Positions 1-5,872 of a DNA stretch of 5,878 bases are shown piece after piece. How positions within the stretch are numbered: position 1 is the first letter of the stretch; each line of letters starts with the position of its first letter. Under the pieces are notes generated by a model. It did no database searches. It was not told the origin of the DNA and was given only the letters and a program-made list of their open reading frames with translations. The stretch is taken from assembly GCA_009703845.1 (NCBI GenBank), contig WLFI01000049.1, forward strand, positions 1 through 5,878, in the 5' to 3' direction. The position numbers were made by a program, and so were the translations under genes. Source of the stretch: Actinomycetota bacterium. Lineage in GTDB: Bacteria > Actinomycetota > Actinomycetes > Actinomycetales > Microbacteriaceae.

Positions 1-212
1 GCGAGAAACTCACCCTTGCGACCGGTGGTTACGGCAGCACTAGACGTTGCGCGTCTTGCCGCAGCGTTCTTGTCGCGAAAAGCCTTGTGACCCTTGCGGT
101 CTTCAGCCTTTGGAGTTGGGCCCTTGCCCTCTAGCGCCTGGCGTCCGTTACCGCCGGTGCCGACGCGGCCGCCCTTTTTCTTCGATGCGCCCGGGCGCCC
201 TGGCTTAGCCAT
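1..212 (-). CDS. rlmB: 23S rRNA (guanosine-2'-O)-methyltransferase RlmB, N-terminal fragment
   Basis: Only the first 70 codons are visible; the gene runs off the left edge. The ATG at 212-210 is preceded by GGAG (221-218) with a 5-base gap, which supports this start. The peptide begins [15 protein letters not shown] and is very rich in Lys, Arg and Gly. It contains LEGKGPTPKAEDR at about residues 28-40, which I recognise as typical of the basic, disordered N-terminal extension of actinobacterial TrmH/SpoU-family RlmB proteins. The family methylates the ribose of a guanosine in the peptidyl-transferase loop of 23S rRNA (G2251 in E. coli numbering), using SAM; the catalytic SPOUT domain lies outside the window. 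The start overlaps the 3' end of cysS by 8 bp, so the two are probably co-transcribed and translationally coupled. In M. tuberculosis a SpoU-family methyltransferase also follows cysS. The identification rests on the N-terminal tail and gene order, not on catalytic motifs. Confidence 0.8.
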   Translation of the reverse strand, partial: MAKPGRPGASKKKGGRVGTGGNGRQALEGKGPTPKAEDRKGHKAFRDKNAAARRATSSAAVTTGRKGEFL

Positions 213-1587
213 TTAAACTCCATGTCGTTTGAGTTGGTGTGTCTTCGATGCTGACACCCATCTGTTGCAATTCGTCTCTGATCTGATCTGCCAAAGCGAA
301 GTCTTTATTGTCGCGAGCAGCGCGACGTTGTTCAATGAGTGAGCCTACCCGAGCAGCTAACTCTTCGTCGACCTCTAGCGCTTCATCGACGGCGAGTCCA
401 AGCACTTCGAGCATGGCGAGAACCGATGCAAGGTGCGGGGCCACGTCTCCACCCGAGTCGAGCGCGGCGTTGCCCGAACGCACGCTGTCGTGAAGAGCTG
501 CGAGAGCCGCAGGCACACCAAAGTCGTTGTTCATCGCGTAGACGAATGGCTGCGGCAGAGCATCTGCGCTGAATTTTTGCCAAGTCGAAGACTTTGCCGA
601 CGCGCGCTTAACAAAGTTCTGGATGCGCGACATCGCGCCAACCGCATCGGCAATGTTTTCTGGCGAATAGTCGAGGGTGGTGCGGTAGTGAGCCGAGCCA
701 AGCCAGTAGCGAATGGCGTTTGCATTGCCCTGCTCAAAAAGCTCTTCCACGCTGACGCCGTTGCCGAGGCTCTTTGACATCTTCTGCCCACCGACTGTGA
801 CCAGGCCGTTGTGCATCCAATAATTGGCGAACTCAAAGCCTGCCGCGCGCGATTGAGCGAGTTCGTTTTCGTGGTGCGGAAAACGCAAATCGAGCCCGCC
901 ACCGTGAATGTCGAACTTTTCACCCAGAATCGCGCGGGTCATCGCCGAACACTCGATGTGCCAGCCTGGACGGCCCTTGCCCCAGGGTGACGGCCAAGCT
1001 GCTGATTCTGGTTCGTCGGCCTTGGTGGACTTCCAGAGAGCGAAGTCGTGAGGGTTTTTGCGACCGTGCGATGCATCGGCCTCTCCCTCGAGGTTTTCGA
1101 GCTTCTGATTGGTGAGCTCACCGTAGTTCGGCCACGAACCGACGTCGAAAAACACGTTGCCGCTGCCGTCGGTCGCCGCATAGGCATGACCGCGGCTAAT
1201 TAAAAGCTCGATGAGTTCGATCATGTCGGCGATGTGATCGGTAGCGTGAGGGCGCAACTCTACGCTCGCGTTAATCGATTCATAAACCTGGTTAAAAACC
1301 TCTTCAACGTCGCGCGCGAGAGCCTGCCAATCGACACCCTGCTCGGCTGCGTTCACCAAAATCTTGTCGTCGATGTCGGTGACGTTGCGAACCATGCGCA
1401 CATCGAGGCCGTGCCCAAGCCTCAACCAGCGGGCGACGAGGTCGAAGGCGACGGCGCTGCGAAGATGCCCAACGTGAGGTGCAGATTGCACAGTCGGGCC
1501 GCACACGTAAAGTGACACCTTGCCCGCTTCTAGAGGCGAGAAAGCTCGGATGCTCTGCAATTTCGAATCGAAAATTTGAAGTGCCAC
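205..1587 (-). CDS. cysS: Cysteinyl-tRNA synthetase
   Basis: This 460-residue class I aminoacyl-tRNA synthetase attaches cysteine to tRNA-Cys in the cytoplasm. The ATP-binding HIGH-type motif reads HVGH (residues 38-41) and the KMSKS loop is intact (269-273). The expected zinc and cysteine-recognition ligands are present: Cys29 in the CGPTV motif, Cys213 in HIEC, and the PHHENE segment around His238-Glu240. NVTDIDDKI (68-76) is typical of the family, and the C-terminus has the usual helical segment ending in [11 protein letters not shown] (430-440). Length is normal for CysS. It is longer than the paralogue MshC (mycothiol cysteine ligase), and the PTV and SAPHVGH context fits CysS. The start is GTG, 3 bp after the ispDF stop. 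The nearest Shine-Dalgarno-like bases are only AGG (1599-1597), so translation probably depends on coupling to ispDF. The stop lies inside the start of rlmB. Confidence 0.96.
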   Translation of the reverse strand: MALQIFDSKLQSIRAFSPLEAGKVSLYVCGPTVQSAPHVGHLRSAVAFDLVARWLRLGHGLDVRMVRNVTDIDDKILVNAAEQGVDWQALARDVEEVFNQVYESINASVELRPHATDHIADMIELIELLISRGHAYAATDGSGNVFFDVGSWPNYGELTNQKLENLEGEADASHGRKNPHDFALWKSTKADEPESAAWPSPWGKGRPGWHIECSAMTRAILGEKFDIHGGGLDLRFPHHENELAQSRAAGFEFANYWMHNGLVTVGGQKMSKSLGNGVSVEELFEQGNANAIRYWLGSAHYRTTLDYSPENIADAVGAMSRIQNFVKRASAKSSTWQKFSADALPQPFVYAMNNDFGVPAALAALHDSVRSGNAALDSGGDVAPHLASVLAMLEVLGLAVDEALEVDEELAARVGSLIEQRRAARDNKDFALADQIRDELQQMGVSIEDTPTQTTWSLNG

Positions 1588-1590
1588 GGG

Positions 1591-2766
1591 CTAAAGCCTA
1601 ACTTTGCGACGGCTAATCATCGCGGTGGCAACCGCAGCCACACCTTCGGCGTTTCCGAGAAAACCGAGACCGTCTGTAGTGGTAGCCGAAAGACTAACCG
1701 GAGCATCGAGCAGTTCGGTTAGGGCAACCTGAACGAGATGACGCTTAGGTGCAACCTTAGGTCGGTCGCCAATCAGCTGGCACGAGACGTTTTCGATGCG
1801 ATAGCCGACGGCTTCGAGCATCCGTTTGGTTTCAATCAAAAACACCGAACCATTTGCGCCGGCAAACTCTGGTCGGTCGACACCAAAGTTCGAGCCGATG
1901 TCGCCGAGGCTGGCTGCAGAAAGAAGTGCGTCGACAATTGCGTGGCTGATCGCGTCGCCATCTGAGTGGCCTTCTAGACCCGGCTCGCCCTCCCAGACGA
2001 TGGTTCCCAAATAAAGCGGCACCTCTGGGTCGTCGCTGAAGCGGTGAGTGTCGGTGCCGATGCCAGTTCGAAATTCTCTCTCGATCAAAGATTCGGCCCT
2101 GCGCAAGTCTTCGGGGGTGGTTACCTTGAACGCCGCTGCGTCGCCGGGAATGTGAATGACACTGCCGCCAGCGCTCTGGTAAAGCGCGGCATCATCGGTG
2201 AATTCTGCCTCGGCGTTGGCATAAACCGCGCGCAAACCTTGAGCAGGAAAGCCTTGTGGAGTTTGTGCCGCACCTAAAACACTGCGATCGACGGTGTCAG
2301 ACACGAGGCCGTCTTTGAGCAACTTGATGGTGTCAGAAACCGGCATCACCGGCACCACTCCGGCTGCCGACTGCACAACCGCATCGGCAACGCGCTCGAA
2401 GAGTTCGACAGGAGCAAGTGCACGTGCAACGTCGTGAACGAGGATGCACTCGGTGAGCGCATCGCAAACCGCCACCGCCTTGGCAATCGAGGCTTGTCGG
2501 GTTTCACCGCCAGCCACAATTTTTACCGGAATCAGTGAGGCAAGTCTTTCTGAAACAGACTGAATGATTGCTGCAAACTCTTCGAGGTGCGCATCTGGAG
2601 CCGCGATTACGAGTTGTTCAATGCCTTCAACCGAAAGTGCTGCGCGAACCGAATGCGCCAAGAGAGTTTCGCCAGATATAGTCGCTAGGGCTTTTGGCAC
2701 ACCGGCGCCAAGGCGTTCGCCTTGGCCAGCAGCCACGAGAATAATCGCAATTGAGCGTGTGGACAT
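1591..2766 (-). CDS. ispDF: Bifunctional MEP-pathway enzyme IspDF (cytidylyltransferase / cyclodiphosphate synthase)
   Basis: A 391-residue fusion of two non-consecutive enzymes of the methylerythritol phosphate route to isoprenoids. Residues 1-230 are IspD, which joins CTP and MEP to give CDP-ME. Its nucleotide-binding loop AAGQGERLG (12-20) is followed by PK (24-25), and GGETRQAS (86-93), HDVAR (111-115), AAQTPQGF (166-173) and TTPEDL (216-221) are all family motifs. Residues about 233-391 are IspF, which converts CDP-ME 2-phosphate to ME-cyclodiphosphate. It has the metal ligands Asp239 and His241 in GTDTH, the GHSDGD motif with His267, His275, GDIGSNF (288-294) and TTTDGLGFLGNAEG (362-375). 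The join around residue 230 is short. The intervening step (IspE kinase) is not encoded here. Mycobacteria keep ispD and ispF as separate adjacent genes at this locus. The ATG at 2766 follows the carD stop by 14 bp, with a weak GGTGG ribosome site. Confidence 0.95.
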   Translation of the reverse strand: MSTRSIAIILVAAGQGERLGAGVPKALATISGETLLAHSVRAALSVEGIEQLVIAAPDAHLEEFAAIIQSVSERLASLIPVKIVAGGETRQASIAKAVAVCDALTECILVHDVARALAPVELFERVADAVVQSAAGVVPVMPVSDTIKLLKDGLVSDTVDRSVLGAAQTPQGFPAQGLRAVYANAEAEFTDDAALYQSAGGSVIHIPGDAAAFKVTTPEDLRRAESLIEREFRTGIGTDTHRFSDDPEVPLYLGTIVWEGEPGLEGHSDGDAISHAIVDALLSAASLGDIGSNFGVDRPEFAGANGSVFLIETKRMLEAVGYRIENVSCQLIGDRPKVAPKRHLVQVALTELLDAPVSLSATTTDGLGFLGNAEGVAAVATAMISRRKVRL

Positions 2767-2780
2767 GACGCCACCAATCT

Positions 2781-3263
2781 TTAGGAGGCTAGAACCTCGT
2801 CGAGCAAGGCAGAAGCCTTCTCTTCGTCGGTCTTTTTAGCCAGCGCTAGCTCAGAGACAAGAATTTGACGAGCCTTGACGAGCATGCGCTTCTCACCGGC
2901 TGACAGGCCACGGTCTTGATCGCGACGCCAAAGGTCGCGAACAACCTCAGAGACTTTCACGACATCGCCCGAAGCAAGTTTTTCGAGATTCGCCTTGTAA
3001 CGACGGCTCCAGTTGGTTGGTTCTTCGATGAACTCGGCACGCAGCACGCCAAAAACCTGCTCAACGCCTTTTTTATCGATGACATCGCGAACGCCGACCA
3101 TTTCGACGTTTTCGGCTGGCACCCAGATGGTCAGTTCACCCTGTGCAACCTTCAGTTGCAAATAAGTCTTGGTTTCGCCACGCAGAGTCTTGTCGGCAAC
3201 TTCAACGATTTTTGCTGCTCCGTGGTGGGGATAAACGACGGTTTCGCCTACTACAAACTTCAT
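2781..3263 (-). CDS. carD: CarD, RNA-polymerase-binding transcriptional regulator
   Basis: A 160-residue CarD/CdnL protein. In mycobacteria it binds the RNA polymerase beta subunit and stabilises open promoter complexes, notably at rRNA promoters, and it is essential there. The N-terminal RNAP-interaction domain (about 1-60) begins [16 protein letters not shown]. The C-terminal DNA-binding domain contains [20 protein letters not shown] (81-100), with Trp85 at the position known to wedge into the upstream edge of the bubble, then [18 protein letters not shown] (111-128). I chose the ATG at 3263 because it gives the usual family N-terminus and length and has GAAGGG 10 bases upstream. The frame stays open further upstream to 3299, but the added [12 protein letters not shown] is unlike the family and overlaps that ribosome site. 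Residue 47 is Trp where the M. tuberculosis protein, as I recall it, has Arg47. First gene of the carD-ispDF-cysS-rlmB run. Confidence 0.96.
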   Translation of the reverse strand: MKFVVGETVVYPHHGAAKIVEVADKTLRGETKTYLQLKVAQGELTIWVPAENVEMVGVRDVIDKKGVEQVFGVLRAEFIEEPTNWSRRYKANLEKLASGDVVKVSEVVRDLWRRDQDRGLSAGEKRMLVKARQILVSELALAKKTDEEKASALLDEVLAS

Positions 3264-3358
3264 ATGGCTAAATCCCTTCAGAAACCACCAATTTACCACA
3301 GATCGTCGCGATTCTAAAGGGCTAAACTAGTATTGAGCATTCGCCTTCAGGAGGAAAA
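3264..3358. promoter_or_regulatory. Divergent promoter region between carD and the lipoprotein gene
   Basis: These 95 bp must drive both flanking genes. For carD (minus strand) two hexamer candidates can be read. One is TAGAAT (3316-3311). The other is TTTAGA (3318-3313) followed after 17 bases by TAAATT (3295-3290), which would place the transcript start about 20 bases before the carD ATG. For the lipoprotein (plus strand) the candidates are TAAACT (3323-3328) and TAGTAT (3328-3333), both lacking a convincing -35 element. The motifs overlap on the two strands, so the two transcripts may compete. The hexamers are matched by eye and the exact boxes are uncertain; a divergent promoter region here follows from gene orientation. 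Confidence 0.5.
3349..3354 (+). promoter_or_regulatory. Strong ribosome binding site that fixes a TTG start
   Basis: AGGAGG, a full anti-16S match, ends 4 bases before TTG at 3359. No ATG or GTG lies in frame nearby, and the peptide from this TTG starts with a positively charged MSLRK followed by a hydrophobic segment. Site and signal peptide together support TTG as initiation codon. Confidence 0.75.
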
Positions 3359-3871
3359 TTGTCGTTACGCAAAGCCTTTGTCGCTTTAGCCCTAGGTGCA
3401 GCTGTTCTAGGTGGAACAACTGGTTGCAGCTTTTCAAGTCACATTGAGAGCATCAGGCCATACACTCCGAGCGACGGTTTTCAAGCCGACTACCCTCAGC
3501 ACCACCTAAAAGTTCGAAACGTTTTATACGTAACCATCGGTGACCAGTCAACCCTGATTGGCTCGATCATCAACACGAGCAAGAACCCCGCCAGCATCTC
3601 GATTCGATATGTTGACGGAGTGACAGGACAGGTGACCGAGAAAGACATCGCGACTATCGCTGGCTCGAAAAAGTATGACATCGGCTTCAACGGAGCTCCG
3701 AGCCTTGATGTAACACTGGCCGGCGTTGCCGGTGGGCTCACCGAGATTCAGTTCTTGCTAGATGGTGCTGAAATCAAGGATGCCGATGGCAACGTGCAGC
3801 GATTCACGATTCCTGTCGTTGACGGAACGCTGGCTCAATACCGCGCTTTGCTTGAACAGCCAACCGAATAG
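3359..3871 (+). CDS. Secreted lipoprotein of unknown function in the LpqE position
   Basis: A 170-residue protein with a lipoprotein signal peptide: a basic start (MSLRK), a hydrophobic stretch (about residues 6-19) and a lipobox TTGC with the lipidated Cys at 23. Thr at the -3 position is less usual than Leu or Val. After cleavage the protein should be anchored on the outer face of the membrane. The mature part has no catalytic motif I recognise. It looks beta-rich, with KVRNVLYVTIGDQSTLIGSI (51-70) followed by INTSKNPASISIRYVD, a pattern like a small Ig-like or copper-chaperone-like fold, and a conserved-looking IPVVDGTLAQY near the C-terminus. In M. tuberculosis the lipoprotein gene lpqE sits divergently beside carD, and the NVL...LIGSIIN-type pattern recalls LpqE, so I infer this is its counterpart. 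The function of LpqE is not established to my knowledge. The gene ends 10 bp before a strong hairpin. Confidence 0.85.
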   Translation: MSLRKAFVALALGAAVLGGTTGCSFSSHIESIRPYTPSDGFQADYPQHHLKVRNVLYVTIGDQSTLIGSIINTSKNPASISIRYVDGVTGQVTEKDIATIAGSKKYDIGFNGAPSLDVTLAGVAGGLTEIQFLLDGAEIKDADGNVQRFTIPVVDGTLAQYRALLEQPTE

Positions 3872-3880
3872 ACCTTAAAA

Positions 3881-3914
3881 ACAAATCCCGCTCTCGGCCG
3901 AGAGCGGGATTTGT
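3881..3914. terminator. Bidirectional intrinsic terminator
   Basis: A perfect inverted repeat with 17 bp arms and no spacer: ACAAATCCCGCTCTCGG (3881-3897) and its exact complement (3898-3914). Folded as RNA it gives a GC-rich stem with an AT base and a tight loop at the centre. It lies between two convergent genes, 10 bp after the lipoprotein stop and 22 bp after the regX3 stop. On the minus strand the stem runs into TTTGTTTTTAAGG, a good U-tract for regX3. On the plus strand the tail is weaker (TTTGTCATTTG). Confidence 0.92.
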
Positions 3915-3936
3915 CATTTGAGCCGAATGATCTGGG

Positions 3937-4617
3937 CTAAACCTCGAACTTGTAACCAAGGCCGCGAACGGTTACCAGGTGAACTGGCCTGGCAGGGTCA
4001 TCCTCGATTTTTGAGCGGATGCGCTTGACATGCACGTCGAGAGTTTTGGTGTCACCGAAGTAGTTCGAACCCCAAACCCGGTCGATTATTTGGGCTCGGG
4101 TCAGAACTCGGTTGCGGTTCTCGAGCAGTAGTTCTAGAAGTTCGAATTCCTTGAGGGGCATGGCCACTTTTTGACCATTTACAAACACAAGGTGGCGGTC
4201 AACATCCATCGAAACCGGCCCACCTTCGAGAAGGCCATCGGTCACTGGGGTTGGCTCTGAGTTTCTGCGCAGCACGGCTTTCATGCGCGCGAGAAGCTCG
4301 CGGGTCGAATAAGGCTTGGTCACATAGTCGTCTGCGCCGATTTCGAGCCCGACAACCTTGTCGATTTCGGAATCCTTGGCTGTGAGCATAATCACCGGCA
4401 CATTCGATGTTTGGCGAATCACTCGGCAAACTTCATTGCCGCTCATGCCTGGCATCATCAGATCTAGCAGGACGATATCGGGATTATTCGCTCGGAACAT
4501 TTCGATTGCCGCATTGCCATCGGCTGCGTCAACAACCTCGTAACCCTCTTTTTCAAGAAGGTAAACCAGCGGTTCACGAAGTGATTGTTCGTCTTCTACA
4601 ACTAGAACTCGCGTCAA
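3937..4617 (-). CDS. regX3: Two-component response regulator RegX3 (OmpR/PhoB family)
   Basis: A 226-residue response regulator. The receiver domain (about 2-115) has the acidic pair Glu8-Asp9, the phosphoacceptor Asp52 in VLLDLMMPGMSG, Thr79 and Lys101 in VTKPYS. The segment AKDSEIDKVVGLEIGADDYV (80-99) matches RegX3 closely. A winged-helix DNA-binding domain (about 130-226) carries MPLKEFELLELLLEN, RVLTRAQIIDRVWG, and DTKTLDVHVKRIRSKIE (189-205, recognition helix), and ends in TVRGLGYKFEV. In actinobacteria RegX3, phosphorylated by SenX3, controls the phosphate-starvation response (pst, phoA-type and own genes). The start is TTG at 4617, supported by AGGAG (4628-4624) with a 6-base gap and by the family N-terminus MTRVLVVEDE. 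TTG and the senX3 stop TGA share bases (TTGA), so translation is coupled. The name regX3 follows actinobacterial use; phoP or phoB would be equivalent labels. Confidence 0.95.
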   Translation of the reverse strand: MTRVLVVEDEQSLREPLVYLLEKEGYEVVDAADGNAAIEMFRANNPDIVLLDLMMPGMSGNEVCRVIRQTSNVPVIMLTAKDSEIDKVVGLEIGADDYVTKPYSTRELLARMKAVLRRNSEPTPVTDGLLEGGPVSMDVDRHLVFVNGQKVAMPLKEFELLELLLENRNRVLTRAQIIDRVWGSNYFGDTKTLDVHVKRIRSKIEDDPARPVHLVTVRGLGYKFEV

Positions 4618-5801
4618 GGCTGACTCCTATCAGAATCTTGTTCAATCACATTTTTATCCGCCAAAGGTATACGCAAGGTGAACGTAGAGCCAACGCCAGG
4701 CTTAGAGAAAAGCTTCACTTCGCCGTTGTGAGTCGAGGCCACGTGCTTCACAATTGCGAGCCCTAGACCGGTTCCGCCAGTCGCCCTAGATCTTGATGGA
4801 TCGACCCTGTAAAAGCGTTCGAAAATTCTCGCTTGATCCTCTTGCGGAATGCCGAGACCCGAATCGGTCACCGCAATTTCAGCCACGTTTTCAACCTTGC
4901 GCAGACCCACGCCGACAGGAGCGCCTTCTTCTGAATAGAGAATCGCGTTTTCAATGAGGTTTTTAACGGCCACGGTGAGCATTTCGGGATCGCCAATGAC
5001 CTCGAGCCCTTCGGGTGCGTCGTAAGTAATTTTCACGTTTCGAGCCTCGGCTCGATAAGAGTTTCGGTCGAGCGCCTCCATGACAACGGTGGATAGGTCG
5101 ACAACCTCAGCATTTGCAACGACCTCGGCCGACTGAATTCTTGAGAGTTGAACCACGTCTTTGATCAGGTTGGTTAGGCGCTTGGACTCTTTACGAAGGC
5201 TCTTCGAAAACTTTTGCACCGCATCCGGGTCATCTGACGCATCGACTAGCGCCTCAGCGAGAAGGCTGATTGCGCCGATGGGTGTTTTGAGTTCGTGCGA
5301 AATGTTGGCGATAAAGTCGCGTCGCGTGTCATCTAAGCGTTTTGATTCGGTGTTGTCTTCAACCACCATCAGCACGTTGGAGTCAGAAAGCTGCACCGCT
5401 CTGGCGTGAAGCAGAGTTTTATCAGCGCCGAGGCCAACCGCCACGTCTGCCTCTAAGGTCTCGACACTCGAAGTTTGAGATGCGCTCTGCACGAGAGCGC
5501 GCAGTTCGTCTTGGGCCAGCTCGCGGTTTTTGACCAAACCCAGCGCGATTGCTCCCGGGGTGGCACGAAGAACCTGGTTGTTGGGGGTGATTACAAGCGC
5601 CGTTAGAGAAAGAATTCCGAGCAATTCGAGCGCGCTATCAGAAGAATTTTGCTCAATGGCTGCTTCGTTGGCGCTAGTCCGGCGCTTCATCGCGATCAAC
5701 AGAGACAGAATCACGCCAAGTGCCGCTGCGAGACACACTGCCAAAACAATCTCTGAGATGTTCACAAGGTTAAGATTAGGTGATGACGGCTTCGGCAACA
5801 T
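4614..5801 (-). CDS. senX3: Sensor histidine kinase SenX3, phosphate signalling
   Basis: A membrane histidine kinase, 395 residues from the ATG at 5801. One transmembrane segment (about 15-37) is followed by the basic KRR stop-transfer. A divergent PAS-like region (about 55-150) leads to the HisKA domain with phosphoacceptor His169 in ISHELKTP. The HATPase_c domain has the N box NLIENAILYS (281-290), DSGLGIP (313-319), FERFYRVD (328-335) and GGTGLGLAI (342-350). There is almost no extracytoplasmic part, so sensing must be indirect, as known for SenX3/PhoR systems that work through the Pst transporter and PhoU. The start is uncertain. The ATG at 5801 has no ribosome site and follows an in-frame TAG by one codon. 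GTG at 5765 would give 383 residues beginning VNISEIVLAV, closer to the M. tuberculosis SenX3 N-terminus, and could be a leaderless start. Forms an operon with regX3, overlapping by 4 bp. Confidence 0.94.
   Translation of the reverse strand: MLPKPSSPNLNLVNISEIVLAVCLAAALGVILSLLIAMKRRTSANEAAIEQNSSDSALELLGILSLTALVITPNNQVLRATPGAIALGLVKNRELAQDELRALVQSASQTSSVETLEADVAVGLGADKTLLHARAVQLSDSNVLMVVEDNTESKRLDDTRRDFIANISHELKTPIGAISLLAEALVDASDDPDAVQKFSKSLRKESKRLTNLIKDVVQLSRIQSAEVVANAEVVDLSTVVMEALDRNSYRAEARNVKITYDAPEGLEVIGDPEMLTVAVKNLIENAILYSEEGAPVGVGLRKVENVAEIAVTDSGLGIPQEDQARIFERFYRVDPSRSRATGGTGLGLAIVKHVASTHNGEVKLFSKPGVGSTFTLRIPLADKNVIEQDSDRSQP
5762..5773 (-). repeat. 12 bp inverted repeat, left arm, at the alternative senX3 start
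   Basis: Read on the minus strand this is TTAACCTTGTGA, identical to the plus-strand sequence at 5861-5872. Its GTG (5765-5763) is in frame with senX3 at residue 13. If translation starts at 5801, the repeat lies within codons of the N-terminal tail instead. An exact 12-base match on opposite strands about 90 bp apart is unlikely by chance in so short a region. A binding site or a shared start-region sequence are both possible. Confidence 0.7.
5773..5778 (-). promoter_or_regulatory. Candidate -10 box for a leaderless senX3 transcript
   Basis: TAATCT on the minus strand (5778-5773) fits the TAnnnT actinobacterial -10 pattern. Seven bases separate it from the G of GTG at 5765, the distance expected if transcription begins exactly on that start codon. 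No good -35 is present at 17 bases; TTGCCG (5798-5793) lies too close, with a 14-base spacer. This is a pattern match only. Confidence 0.35.
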
Positions 5802-5868
5802 TCGCTAGGTTGTTCAAGGTTCACGATTTTTCGACCGGTTTAGCCTGTGTTTGTCAGAAGTTAACCTT
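5802..5868. promoter_or_regulatory. Probable control region upstream of senX3 with Pho-box-like repeats
   Basis: This stretch lies upstream of senX3-regX3 and probably upstream of a divergent plus-strand gene. It contains two in-phase copies of AGGTT (5807-5811 and 5817-5821, 10 bp apart) and two copies of GTTCA (5812-5816 and 5819-5823, 7 bp apart). GTTCAC at 5819 also occurs at 5760-5765. GTTCA-type direct repeats are the hallmark of actinobacterial phosphate-regulator (PhoP/RegX3) operators, and senX3-regX3 is known to be autoregulated in mycobacteria. A RegX3 operator is therefore a reasonable inference, although the 11-bp spacing of the Streptomyces PHO box is not clearly kept. Confidence 0.4.
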
Positions 5869-5872
5869 GTGA
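5861..5872 (+). repeat. 12 bp inverted repeat, right arm
   Basis: TTAACCTTGTGA on the plus strand, the exact reverse complement of 5762-5773. The GTG inside it (5869-5871) is a possible start codon for a gene running off the right edge, mirroring the GTG of the senX3 arm. The flanking bases differ from those of the left arm, so the identity is confined to these 12 bases. Confidence 0.7.

Noticed and set aside
433..777. Open frame of 114 codons on the plus strand, inside cysS
   Set aside because: It lies wholly antisense to a motif-complete cysS, has no domain or signal, and is explained by the complementary codon pattern.
205..1587. MshC (mycothiol ligase) instead of CysS
   Set aside because: The 460-residue length, the [13 protein letters not shown] context and the C-terminal tRNA-binding-type helices fit CysS; MshC is shorter and differs in these motifs.
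2783..2788. AGGAGG on the plus strand near the carD stop, resembling a ribosome site
   Set aside because: No plausible start codon or coding frame follows on that strand; it lies across the end of carD and appears accidental.
3264..3299. Upstream extension of carD adding 12 residues ([12 protein letters not shown])
   Set aside because: It lacks a ribosome site, does not resemble CarD N-termini, and would translate through the GAAGGG site that serves the ATG at 3263.
2916..3317. Open frame of 133 codons on the plus strand across carD and its promoter
   Set aside because: It is antisense to highly conserved carD codons and runs into the divergent promoter region; the translation shows no recognisable protein features.
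4407..4766. Open frame of 119 codons on the plus strand across the regX3/senX3 junction
   Set aside because: Antisense to two well-supported genes, with no ribosome site or protein-like features.
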